NCBI GenBank assembly: GCA_965240325.2
Contig: OZ251232.1
Coordinates: forward strand, 868,001-932,000
Source: Rebecca billardiae RCC1528
Lineage: Eukaryota; Haptophyta
Reading direction: 5' to 3'
DNA length: 64,000 nucleotides
The position numbers were made by a program, and so were the translations under genes. Shown here piece by piece: positions 1 to 9,835 of this stretch. Numbering within the stretch: position 1 is the stretch's first letter; every line of letters starts with the position of its first letter. A model generated the notes under the pieces. The model was not told the origin of the DNA, did not search any database, and worked only from the letters and a program-made list of their open reading frames with translations.

Positions 1-129
1 CCGTGTGGAAATCTCTGCGCGCGCTGCTCGTGCATCTTGGTGCGCGCAGCGCTGCTCGTGGCAGCACGCCGACGACCGCGACATGAACTACACTAACACG
101 GAGTTACTCTACACGGAGGGATTCCCAAC

Positions 130-600
130 GTGCGGCTCTGGCTCCGGTTGACCCCTGCCAGTCCGGTCATAGAAACCGGGCGTACCGAAAATGATCTTCG
201 CATTCCTGCGGCCGAATGAACGCCCGAAGTGTCCCACAGGGCCCCAAGTAGGGTTGCTATGGATGGCCAATAAGTGCCCAGGGTGTGAAACTCAGTTTGT
301 GACTACTTCAGACTCTATATTTTTCATAGCTATTTACCCAGTCCGGTGACACATTTCCAATAGCTACGGGTGCATCCGGATCGCTCCCGGACCGTGTTCT
401 GACCGGAGTCTGAAATGGGTAAATACATAGTAAAAATAGAGTCTGAACTATAGAGGAAGTGCTTGTTCGGGCCCAATATCGCTCTGAAGTCATCATCTAG
501 GCATCCATTGAGGTCCTCCTGTGCAGTTTTCACGAGTGACTTCATGAAGGAGCTCACAGTGCCCGTCTCTGGCAGGGGTCCGAACCGAAGCCAGAGCCGT
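130..600. repeat. Imperfect inverted-repeat element
   Basis: The left end (from about 130, CGGCTCTGGCTCCGGTT) reappears inverted near 565-600, and an inner pair at about 308-342 and 412-449 (TTCAGACTCTAT followed by a TATTTACCCA motif) is also inverted. This nested arrangement resembles a degraded foldback or MITE-like element. No clear target duplication could be assigned, so the limits are approximate. Confidence 0.4.
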
Positions 601-1180
601 GCGTCATGCAGGATTTACTATAATACTACTACTGCCGACGCTCACGTGCACTATATTATTACTGTTACACGCAGAGTCTGTCAGCTGGCCAGCAGCCTGG
701 CCTGCCACCGAGAATGGCGCTCCTAAGTTCTTGAGTCATTATTTACATTAATATGATACGACGACGCTGCATTTCGGTAGTTAGATTTGAACTCTCATTT
801 CGATCGGCGATCTGCCTCCAAATCCAATCCCGAGTGAATCCGTGCCCGAGTGCGGAGTGGCATCAGAGTCGGAGTCAGAGTCAGAGGCTCAGAGTCAGTA
901 GAGTCGTCAGCCTCGACTATGACAATATGTCTACAAGTCTCAGTATACATCAATCGTATCACTACGTAGGCAATCGCGGGCCGAATAAGAATTGTCAGAG
1001 ATCTCACGGCTAGTCTCGGTTTCTTAGCCGTTCGGTAGCCCGAGCGCCTACGGAGTCTCAGTTTCTTAGCTAGGTCCGCCCGCCGCGCAGGCGCGGGGGG
1101 CGCAGGGGGGCAGAGCCCCCCGCTGAGTCTTCAGGCCTGGCCGGCGAGGCCGAAGCAGGAAATTTTGGGCCATTTTGGAG

Positions 1181-1305
1181 CAATAAATCTGGCATGATGT
1201 TGCATGGATGCTGCGGTGCACTGGCCAGGAGTCAGGCATCAGGAGAAGTCGGGACTCGGCCTGTACTCGTAGTCGGGCCGCGCGCCGCGTCCCAAGCCGG
1301 CCAAG
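1181..1305 (+). repeat. Dispersed repeat, copy 1
   Basis: The segment containing CGGTGCACTGGCCAGGAGTC and CCTGTACTCGTAGTCG is found inverted at about 52870-53012, with small indels between the copies. No coding capacity is recognised. Confidence 0.6.
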
Positions 1306-2038
1306 GGCCGACTGCGCCTCGGCGGACCACTCCGGTTCGTCAGCCGCGACGCAGACTGTCGTACGGTCCCCCCGGGTTTTTTTGACAGTGTGACTATGCG
1401 TATAGCGAACCAGCCAATTTGCCCGGGCAGCCAATCGCTAGTCTCAGTTTCTAGGCCAGATCGGGCAGATCCGCAGATAGCGCAGCAAGCCCCAGTTTCT
1501 TAACGTGACAGCGGCTCCTAGTATTGCCCGCGATTGCCTACGTAGCTATACATAGTCGTCGGATTCTTAGATCGGTAACCGTCCGGTACTCACGGGCGGT
1601 ACTCGGTAGGCCGCGGTAGTAGTTAGTAGTTACGTTATTACGTTATATATATAATACGTACGGCGGTGTATTATATTTTATTGACGATGAATTTTCATTT
1701 TTCATGACAATGTCGTCAAGTTCTTATCAGGCGGAGAGTTAAGGCGCCAACGGCCGAGTCGGCCGACCGCGCACGTACTGTAGACCTGAGTAGTGAGTCG
1801 GAACAGAACGCCTCCCGTACGTAGAATCATGATCTTGGTAGCTGCCTGCCTGTCCGACGGCGTGGCGGCGACGGGCGATGATGCGCGCGCTGGGAGTTCG
1901 GCGACAGGTCGGGCGGAGGCGGGGCCAGCACCGGGCTGCTGGACGGTGGCATGGGAGCCGCTGCATCCGTCCGCCCGGGCTGCGGGCACGGGGTGGTTCG
2001 GTTCGGTGGATGGACGCCTCGACACATGAGCCCAAGGC

Positions 2039-2420
2039 TCAGTCCAGCACGATGGGCTCGTGCAAAGAGGAGCCCGCACGGGCAGGGCGAGCCCGCTTGC
2101 GCGGCGGACCGCGCTCGGCCTCGCAGGCAGGCGGCCCAGCGGCCGCAGCGCCGCCCGCACTCGAGGGCCCAGGGCGGTCCGCTGCGGCGGGCTCGACCGG
2201 CTCAGAGCTTGGCGCGGCGCGAGACGCCGCCTCTGCCGTTGCACCGGCCCGCGCGCTGAGTGTGACCAGGAGGCCAAAGTGGTCGCTTGGCACAACAGGC
2301 AGCACGCGCGAGCCGCCGTTGCGGAATGTCTTCGTGAGCGTCTGCCCAGCGATCGGCTGGATGCCGACCAGCTCGACCGAGCTCACGCGCACAGCCTGGC
2401 GCTGTGTCGTCGTCTCCGGA

Positions 2421-2464
<44 letters not shown>

Positions 2465-3409
2465 ATCGCCCGCGCTGGGCCGCGCGCACATGTGCACGAA
2501 GCAGCGGTCGAAGCGGTTGCGGTACTTGTGAGCGAGCATGCGGTTGGCGCGGCCGTCGTACGTGAACTTGGTCGCCTCAGGCCTCCCGACCGACTCCCAC
2601 GCGTCCTCCCACCCCATGCCCATCACCCGCGTCGCGTCGCCGTCCCCGTCGCCCCAGTTCATGTCGCCCATCAGCACGGCGGCGACTGCGCCGGCTGTGC
2701 GCGCCTCGCGCGCGAGCACGATGCCCGACTCGCGGAGCTGCTCACGCCGCGCGTGGCTCACCTCGTCGCGTACGGCCTCCCCGGCGAAGGACTCGAGGTG
2801 CGTGGACGCGAGCACGACACGGCCGACGCCCGCCCACTCGGCGACAACTACGAGGAGGCCGCGCGCCATCGACGAGCCGCACGAAAACGGAAGCCAGCGT
2901 GGCGGGTCTGAGGCCGAGAGCGGTGCTCGCGTCGCCAGGCCACACCAGTAGCCCATCGACTGGTCTTCTTGCTGGTGCAGGGTGTAGCCTGCGCGCTGCA
3001 GCTTCGGCAGGAGCATGCTCGCCTGCTGCGAGGTCAGCTCCTGCAGCGCGAGCGCGGCGGGCTGAACGTTGCTCTCAGTGCGGTCGGCGAGGCTGGCGAT
3101 GCGCTGCATCCGAACGGCGTACGTGTCTGGGTACTCGAACCACACGTTGTACGAAAGCAGCGAGAGCGGCGGCGGCGCCGTAGCCGTGGCTCCGCGCACG
3201 CTCGCACTCGCCTCAGCAGCAGGGCCAGCGGCCAGCGCATCAGCGGCCGCTGGAGCGGCCACTGGGGCCGCAGCTGCGGCCACTGGGGCCGCAGCTGGGG
3301 CCGCAGCGGATGCAGCGGCCTCGGCCTCGGCGAGTGCCCGTGCGCGCCGCGCGGCCGCCATCCGCCTCACCTCGGCCAGCTGACGCGTGGTCTCGTCGTC
3401 GCTGTCCAT
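2039..3409 (-). CDS. TDP2-like tyrosyl-DNA phosphodiesterase (EEP family)
   Basis: Predicted 456-residue, single-exon member of the Mg-dependent endonuclease/exonuclease/phosphatase superfamily. The catalytic motifs are in order: SYN (about residue 88), LQEL (122-125), STHLES (202-207), GDMN (248-251) and SDHFG (375-379). This set matches tyrosyl-DNA phosphodiesterase 2, which removes topoisomerase-2 adducts from DNA 5' ends. The N-terminus is an Ala-rich leader of about 80 residues, a run of 14 Ala interrupts the domain near 316-329, and a basic RKRAR cluster near the C-terminus could be a nuclear localisation signal. The ATG at 3409 is the first true ATG in this frame, although the frame stays open upstream. 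It is divergent from the coiled-coil gene, with 221 bases between starts. TDP2 rather than another EEP enzyme is inferred from motifs alone. Confidence 0.8.
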
Positions 3410-3630
3410 CTCCCCGTCGCAACAAGTCAACAACGCCCTCGCGAGCGGGGCGAGTTCGTTGGCCAAAGTCCGGCCAAATCAAAAGCCAGCCAGCGCTAGG
3501 ACCAGGACCCCGCCGGCGAGCGTGACCTGGAGACCGTTGGCGTACTTTGGCGTCGCACGGCGCCCCCGCCATATCGTGCGCGGCTGGCTGGAGACCGAGA
3601 CCTTGCCCCCCCCCTTCTGCTGCGAGGGCA
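3410..3630. promoter_or_regulatory. Shared divergent promoter region
   Basis: The 221 bases separate the start codons of the TDP2-like gene (-) and the coiled-coil gene (+), so both promoters and 5' leaders must lie here or overlap. A C-run and pyrimidine-rich stretch (about 3600-3618) sits just before the + strand ATG. No TATA box is evident. Confidence 0.45.
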
Positions 3631-5123
3631 ATGTCGGAGGTCGAGCGCGTGCTTCTGGAGATTCCCGTCGGGCAGGGGACGGGGAAAGAGCCTCGGCTGA
3701 CCCCGGTCAAGCAGCAGGCCCGCTCGCGTGACGAGCTTGAGAATCGGCTGGCAGCGGCAGCCTCAAAGAAAGATGCTGCGCTTGCGGAGAAGCAGGAGCG
3801 CGCGCGCCGCCACGCCGAGCAGGAGGCCGCTCGCGAGCGGCGCGAGCAGACGCAGGGCGAGGCGGAGGCGCACCGCGCGAAGCTTGCCGCGCGCGAGCGC
3901 GAGGCCGAGCTCGCCGCCGCCGAGAAGCTCGCCCTGATCAAGGGCCGGGCGCAGGCTCACAACGAGAAGGTCTCAGACGCAATGCGCGCCGTGCTCGCCG
4001 AGGGGGCCGCTGACTCGACGTCGGCCGCGAAGCGGATCGAGAAGGAGGCGGAGGCTGCTCAGCGCGCCGCCGCCGCGCTCGAGTCGAAGAAGGACGCGGC
4101 CGCCATGCACAACGAGAAGGTCGCCGTCGCGGTTGCGCGCACGACCGAGGCTGAGAAGGAGGCGGAGGCGGCCGCCCTCCAGCGCCACGAGGAGAAGGCG
4201 CGCGAGGCGCTGCGCAAGGCGGCGGAGGCGAAGGAGGTGCGCAAGGCCGTGGCGTCGGACCACAACACCAAGGTCGCCGAGACCGTCGCGCTCACCATCT
4301 CGGCGCGCAAGGCGAAGGAGGAGGCGCGCCGAGCGGAGGTCGAGTCCCTCTCCAGCCCCTTTGCCTCGCCCACCTCCGAGACGCTCGAGGACAGCGCCAA
4401 GCCGCCGGTGATGGTGCGCGCGCGAGGGCCGGGGCTTCGGCGCTGCGGCGGCGCCGCGCGCGCGACCCTGCCATGCCGTGCTCAGGCACGCCCCGCGCGC
4501 CGTGCGTCCGTCGCCTGCGCCGCGCCCCTGCGCGCGCACTGCGCAGCTTCGGTTGGAGGCAGACGCGGAGGTGTCTCGCGAGGCCAAGCTCTCGGCCGCG
4601 GACATTGACGAGGCGCTCAAGGAGGCAGAGCGCAAACGCGAAGAGTTTCTCGCGTCGTCGCGCGTGGCTCCGAACGCTCAGCGCGTGCAGAAGGCGAAGG
4701 CCGTCGCGAAGGAGGTGCAGGTGAGCGCAGTTCGCCGGGTGCGCCATTCGTGCACCGCCCCCCGAGCGCGGCGCGGCTCGCATGCTCAAGCCGCCACGCG
4801 TGGCCGCCGCTGCTGCATCCTCCGCCGCCGCGCAGGAGGAGGCCAAGGTCAAGTCAGAGAAGCTCGCCAAGGAGTCCGCCGAGAAGCTCGAGCGCGCCGC
4901 GGCACGGCGCGATGAGGCGCTCGCCGCGCGCGCGGCACGAGCGGGGCGCCGCTCGACAAGTCCGAGCCCTGTCAAGCGCGCAGCACGGAGCGCGGGCGGG
5001 CCGCCGGAGCAGGGCGGCAGCGGCGCGCTGCTGACGTCGGTGGCCGCCGTCGCATTTGCGGTCGGGCTGGCGGTCCTCGCCAAGAACGCGCTGCTTGGCG
5101 TGCTCCTCGGGGCGGGACGCTGA
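3631..5123 (+). CDS. Tail-anchored coiled-coil protein with four ~50-residue repeats
   Basis: Three exons: 3631-4413, 4547-4720 and 4836-5123 (donor at 4408 or 4414; all junctions phase 0), giving about 414 residues. The protein is Ala/Glu/Lys/Arg-rich and almost entirely helical. A short motif (HAEQE, HNEKV, HNEKV, HNTKV) recurs near residues 61, 110, 160 and 211, a 49-51 residue period that faintly recalls stathmin-type helices. The last 30 or so residues form one hydrophobic segment (LLTSVAAVAFAVGLAVL) just before the stop, and no signal peptide is present, which is the layout of a tail-anchored membrane protein facing the cytosol. A role at a membrane-cytoskeleton interface is inference; no family is assigned with confidence. 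Confidence 0.75.
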
Positions 5124-5583
5124 GCTCCGCGTCGTCCGTCGATAGACGATATGCCAGATCACTCATTCACTGCCTCGCCCTCAGGCATCGTAACGATCGA
5201 CTTGTCGATTTCACTGTGATGACTGCTCATCAGAGTCATCGTCACACTTGTTATCATAATACGCTGCTTATTAAGCAGCGCGCAGTCTGCTACTGATAGT
5301 AGCATGAATAAGCATGCATGATGCTTATAGTTATAATCCGGATGGCAGACGAGGCTCCGCCATATATATAGTCTCAGGCGGCTGCGGCTGCTATATATCA
5401 TTATATATATATAATATTAATGTCGTCAGAGTACATTAATTTTCCTGTCATAAGCCACCGCCATACTCCAGTAGATTCGTCTTGTGATTTCTTAAGTCGT
5501 AACTTCGAATTACTGGTCACCGGGCCGACGGGGGCTAGCTCACGGGGGGCCGGCGGGGGGTCGGCAGCACCGCGCAGGTCGTG
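5124..5583. other. Intergenic between convergent genes
   Basis: AT-richer spacer with short (TA) runs at about 5364-5412, separating two convergent genes. No gene, RNA or repeat was recognised. Confidence 0.5.
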
Positions 5584-6609
5584 TTATGCGAGGCACACCT
5601 CGTAGGGCGAGACCCACACGCTCCCGGGGAACGTGGTGAGCCCGTTGAAGCAGAGCGTGCTCACGCCCGCGCCCGTGAAGCTGGCGACGACCCCTCCGGC
5701 GTTCGAGTAGGTGAAGGTGAGGCCGGTGCCGGCCTGCGTCCATGCGCCCGACGTGTTCGGATCGTCCGTCGTGATCGAGCCGTCGTCCTTCCAGTAGGCT
5801 GCACGCACGCGGGGCGGTGATTGATGGAGGAGGGGGTGGCGCGGGCGCGATCGTTCAACGGTCGATCCCGCCGAGCGAGGGGCAGGTCTCACGCCAGCGC
5901 CCCGAGCACTGAGCACTGGGGCGCAAGGGTCGCACACGCGGCGCAGCATGTGGCCGTGGCGATGTCCACGCCAGGGAGCCCGGGGGCCGCCGCACGCGCG
6001 CGCACCCGTGTGCGTCGAGATGCTGCTGGGCGACGCCTCGCACTCGAAGAAGGACGTGAGGTCCTGCCCGGTGCAGTGGCGCAGGACGACGGTGCGCGGG
6101 CTGGGCGGGTTGACGGCGGGCGAGGTGAAGAGCTGCTCGGGGACGATCGTGCCGCGGTTGTTCGCCGGCGTGACCTCGCGGCGCGGCACCTTGGACAGCT
6201 CCGCGACGATCTCGATCTGCGCCGACGACTGCGGCACCTTGAGCTCGAAGAACAGCGTCGCCACGTCGTTGGCACCGCCCGCCTTGTCGATGCGCGGCAG
6301 CGAGCACACGTAGCCGAGGCCGCTGGCGGTGAGCGCGCACGCGCTGCTCTTGGAGCCGAGTTCGCCGAGCACGTGCACGTTGGGCGACGTGTTCGTCGTC
6401 GGGAGCGTGATCGTGATCTCCGCATCCCCCGCGTCGACGCGCCGATTACCCAAATTCCGCACTGCGACCTCGAAGCGTGTGAAGTCGGAGATGAGCTGCG
6501 GGCCGTCCTGCGTGATGCTCACGCCGAGGTCGGGGCGGCGCCGCGCGCACACGCCCGGCAGAAGGAGCGCTGCGAGCGCGGCGAGTGCGGTGTGTCGCGT
6601 CGGTGCCAT
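5584..6609 (-). CDS. Secreted protein with a CARDB/DUF11-like beta domain
   Basis: Two exons, 6609-6006 and 5798-5584, joined in phase 1 across a 207-base intron (GTGCGC...GTGCAG), give about 272 residues. The ATG at 6609 opens a signal peptide (MAPTRHTALAALAALLLPG then VCA). The following section (VAVRNLGNRRVDAGDAEITI) has the pattern of bacterial-type CARDB or DUF11 beta-sandwich modules, which often act in cell-surface adhesion. Several Cys residues suggest disulphides. Exon 2 supplies a separate C-terminal part (TFTYSNAGGVVASFTGAGVS) and ends with an SPYEVCLA tail. There is no membrane anchor, so an extracellular or lumenal location is likely. The family match is tentative; the exon structure is well supported. 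Confidence 0.7.
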   Translation of the reverse strand: MAPTRHTALAALAALLLPGVCARRRPDLGVSITQDGPQLISDFTRFEVAVRNLGNRRVDAGDAEITITLPTTNTSPNVHVLGELGSKSSACALTASGLGYVCSLPRIDKAGGANDVATLFFELKVPQSSAQIEIVAELSKVPRREVTPANNRGTIVPEQLFTSPAVNPPSPRTVVLRHCTGQDLTSFFECEASPSSISTHTGARACGGPRAPWRGHRHGHMLRRVCDPCAPVLSARGAGVRPAPRSAGSTVERSRPRHPLLHQSPPRVRAAYWKDDGSITTDDPNTSGAWTQAGTGLTFTYSNAGGVVASFTGAGVSTLCFNGLTTFPGSVWVSPYEVCLA

Positions 6610-6889
6610 CGGGGCGCGCGGACGACACGGCAGGGCGGGCGGCGAACGATGTGGCGTCTCCTGCACGAAAGCCACGAGATCATATTATGAAGAGCCCATT
6701 TTTTGGCCTTAGAAGTCGGAAATCGCGCCGGTGGTCCCAAATTTGGCCATATGCTGATGCCAAAAATAGCGATAGTCATTCAAGTCGTCCCATGTAGTAT
6801 ACAAATACGATGCAAGACGGTTCTGCCGCTGATACTGGCAACTACGACTCATCAATCATCAAGCGAGAGCAACCGACTCAACGACATTA
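6610..6889. other. Intergenic upstream of secreted protein and transposon
   Basis: This presumably holds the promoter of the secreted-protein gene. It ends at the TA target dinucleotide (6888-6889) of the adjacent transposon. No other feature was seen. Confidence 0.5.
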
Positions 6890-6920
6890 TTACCGATTTC
6901 GGGCAACTGAAAACATGCAT
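6890..6920 (+). repeat. Left terminal inverted repeat
   Basis: Begins TTACCGATTT at 6890 directly after the TA duplication. It pairs with the inverted copy ending at 9419, with one mismatch in the first 28 bases. Confidence 0.8.
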
Positions 6921-7209
6921 TTCGTTTTTGCAAATTTTGTTTTGTTTTTTGAACTTTTTTCATTTTTCAAAACATGTTTTGGACAAAACATCTTTTTGAA
7001 AAAATGTTTTCGAAAAACTTGTTTTGTTTTGTTTTTTTGAAAAACGTTTTCAAAACAAGTTTTCAAAACGTGTTTCAAAAAACAAAACAAAACTTAAGTT
7101 TTCAAAACGTGTTTTAAGTTTTGTTTTGAAAAAGTTTTCTTGGAGAGGAAACCGGAAAGACCGTTGTCCACCGCGTCGCGCGGCGGCGGGCAATCGGCGG
7201 CGACAGGAG

Positions 7210-7956
7210 ATGCCGCGCGAGCCACGGCCGCGGATCGCAGTCAACGCGCACAACGGCGTGTACCGACAGGGTAGGAGCTACGACGTGGTTCTTCGGCAGC
7301 GCGTCGTGGGGACTGCCCTCCGACTGCGCGCGGGCAACTCGTCGTGCACGTACGACGAGATCGCTCAACTCACGGGCGTCGCCAAATCGACCGTGTTCAA
7401 GTGGGTGCGGGAGTACCTCGCGACGCAGCAGATCGTGAGCACGCAGTCGGGCGGCGTCGCGTCCTCTGGCCCGCCGATCTTCGACCTGCCCCAGCTCTTC
7501 CTGCTGAAAGCACTCGTCAAGATGTACCCGCGAGACACGCTGGCGCAAACATGTGCACGCCTTGCGCTGTGGTATGGCCTGAGCGTCAGCGAGCCGACCG
7601 TCTGCAGAGCAATGCAGGTCATCCGCATGACGCGCAAGAAGACCGTTGAGGTTCCGGTGGTGCGCGCAAGTGCGCCGCGGCGACCGCGCATGCGTGCGCG
7701 CTTGATGCTTGGTCTCGCCCGGCCATCAGCGGGTGTGACCCTCAGCCGTGCCCTGCTGCGACAGGGCCAGGGGCGGGAGCTGATGGAGGATCCTGTCGCC
7801 GACGCAGTAAGCGCGCCGCTGAGCACATCGGCCTGCAGGAGTCCGTGCTTCTTTCGTCATCATGGCGAGCAGCGGAATCTGGGCGCGACGAGCAGCGTGA
7901 TGATGCGCGCGTCCGGACGAGCCGATCATGTCTTTCGACTACTTTCATCCGCCTGA
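7210..7956 (+). pseudogene. IS630/Tc1-like transposase, N-terminal part
   Basis: From the ATG at 7210 the frame encodes two helix-turn-helix units typical of IS630/Tc1 transposase DNA-binding domains. The first contains TYDEIAQLTGVAKSTVFKWV; the second contains LAQTCARLALWYGLSVSEPT followed by the usual CRAMQ...MTRKK end. After about 7690 the reading becomes Arg/Ser-rich and lacks the DDE/DDD catalytic motifs. Open frames at 8357-9124 do not supply them either. The gene is therefore read as truncated or frameshifted. Its position between matched terminal repeats supports the assignment. Confidence 0.7.
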
Positions 7957-9388
7957 GCCGCGGGCCCGTGCGCTTCGGGCAGGAGCCCTCGTCATCAGTC
8001 GTCTGATGCCCTGCATGACGCTGCCATACTACTACGACACAAGTACGCGTGAGTCGCTGTTAGTCATATCGATGCGATCGTCGCACGACAGCAGTGGCGC
8101 TGCACGGCCGCGGAGCCCAGGGCTGACGATCAGTGTGGACCGAGCCGTCGACAGACGCAACTAGTCGGCGGACACGACGAGGTCTGTAGTGCGCGCCGCG
8201 TGCGGCCAGGTACCGCCAGGGCCAGGGCCACGCCGGTGACGGCGGGCAGCAGAGGATGCAGCACGCGCGTGACGCCAACGTGCCGTGCGAGGGCTACGCC
8301 AACGCTGCTCAGGCACCGCAGCAGCCGCAGCTCACGCGTGAGGACTTCTGCCGACTGTGGTTGGCAGCGGTGCGCGAACTCGTCGGCGGCGTCCGACGAC
8401 CGCCGCGGAGGTGAAGGTGATGGTGCTTGCTGCGCTCAACGCCAGGTGCGCGTATGTGCGTGAGCCCAAGCGGTGGACGAGCACGGTCGCGTGCCATCCG
8501 CACGTGGTCGTCGCCATCGCCCTTCGCGCCATCGTGCGACTCGGCGGCGCGCTGCACCGCGCGAGCACACAAGCGTCGGAGCACGACGGCAAGATCATCG
8601 GCAACACGTTCCGCGACCGCACGTGCCGGGCGGGCGGGCTGAGCTCGAACAGACGCGGCACGAGCATGCCGCGAGCTGGCCGCGTCGAGCAGGCCGCCAA
8701 GCAGGTGATCGTGGGCAAGATGAAGATCATGAAGAAGCGCACCAACACCGTCGACAAGAACGGCCGGCTGCGACTGCGCGCAGCAAACGGACGGTGCAGC
8801 CGGGCGCATCCAGTGGCAGCGGGCCTGCGAGCGAGGTGCGTCTGCGCGAGATCGTCCATGCGCGTCGCACCGCATCACCACCTCCGCCATCTGACGCCTG
8901 CGCACCGCATGCGCGCGCGGCCGCGCGGTCGCGCGACCGGCAGGGCGAGTGAGATGACATTTGCGAGTGTCGCGGGCAGTAATAGACGAGGAGACGAAGT
9001 GGCAGGGGCTGGTGAGCGGTGCCTGGAGCATGTGTTGGGTGGTTGCGCACCTGCCAGTGCCCGTCCGCGCCGGCTCAGGGTTCTTACTAGGCCGCCGGCC
9101 CGCGTCGCGCGGCGGCCACCGTAAAGTAGACATTTGGCCGCCATTCTGTTCACCGTGTGTTTTCGAGCGTCACTTTTTGGAAAAAGACAAAAAGTGAAAA
9201 CGTTTTTGAAAAAGGGAAAACAGGTTTGCACTTTTTGAAAACACGTTTTGAAAACAGGGTTTGAAAAACGTTTTCGTTTTTTGTTTCGTTTTGGCAAAAC
9301 TTCTTTTCCAAAAACAAAACAAAACATGTTTTAAATCCGGTTTTCAAAAGTTGAAACTTTTTGGAGTGCGTTTTTCAAAAAAGTGCAG

Positions 9389-9419
9389 AATCATGTTTTC
9401 AGTTGCCCAAAATCGGTAA
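9389..9419 (-). repeat. Right terminal inverted repeat
   Basis: Inverted counterpart of the left end, finishing AAATCGGTAA at 9419 and followed by TA at 9420-9421. Confidence 0.8.
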
Positions 9420-9421
9420 TA

Positions 9422-9835
9422 TCTCGTCATCATCTGACAAGGCCCTTGCATCTGAGTGACCAATACCACTTACCAGTAAGACTCCACTGAGAGACGACGA
9501 TCATCACGATTCTTACTGCACCTCCGCGCAGTCTACAGTCAGAGAGAGCCGCGCATCGGATCGAACGGCGCCGGCTGAATCTCAGTCTCTCCGATCGAGC
9601 AAACAGGTGAGCGGCGAAGCACCGGCAGACGTCGGTGACTCATCAGGAGCCAACACGCCCGTGCGCCCACGGCCAGGCGTGAGCCGCGCGTACTCTGGCG
9701 CCAGTGCGATCCGCGCGGCCGGCCGCCGCCGCCGGTGGACTCGGGAGGGTGGCCTGGGCGGGATACTGCACGGGATGGCTGTGCCTCGCGCGACTGCCGC
9801 CAGGCTGCGTCGACGCCTGCTCGGCATGGATGAAG
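9422..9835. other. Intergenic downstream of receptor gene
   Basis: Spacer between the transposon end and the stop codon of the large receptor gene. It would contain the receptor 3' end. Nothing else was recognised. Confidence 0.5.

Larger units (their letters stand above)
1..2038. other. Intergenic, no gene recognised
   Basis: No convincing coding region was seen. The stretch holds an imperfect inverted-repeat structure (about 130-600) and one copy of a dispersed repeat (about 1181-1305), both listed separately. The rest is mixed-composition DNA with frequent stops in all frames; the short open frames lack recognisable motifs. Confidence 0.6.
6890..9419 (+). mobile_element. Tc1/mariner-IS630-type DNA transposon, decayed
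   Basis: Both ends carry the same inverted terminal repeat: the left end reads TTACCGATTTCGGGCAACTG and the right end, inverted, differs by one base over the same 20; the match continues through AAAACATG. TA occurs on both flanks (6888-6889 and 9420-9421), the expected target duplication for this superfamily. About 230 bases inside each end are AT-rich, built from TTTTCAAAAC and AAAACGTTTT words, in sharp contrast to the GC-rich host. A transposase N-terminus lies at 7210 onward. The catalytic half is not recognisable, so the copy is probably inactive. Confidence 0.8.

Noticed and set aside
3410-3466. Extended N-terminus of the TDP2-like protein starting at 3466
   Set aside because: The triplet there is TTG, not ATG; the first ATG is at 3409. 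The same reasoning moved the starts of the gag (41237), MenB (47075), RING (48981), MCM10 (54636) and transposase (7210) frames.
8309-9133. Open frames in the right half of the mariner-like element as a second gene
   Set aside because: No catalytic DDE/DDD motifs or other domain; frames on both strands are of similar quality.
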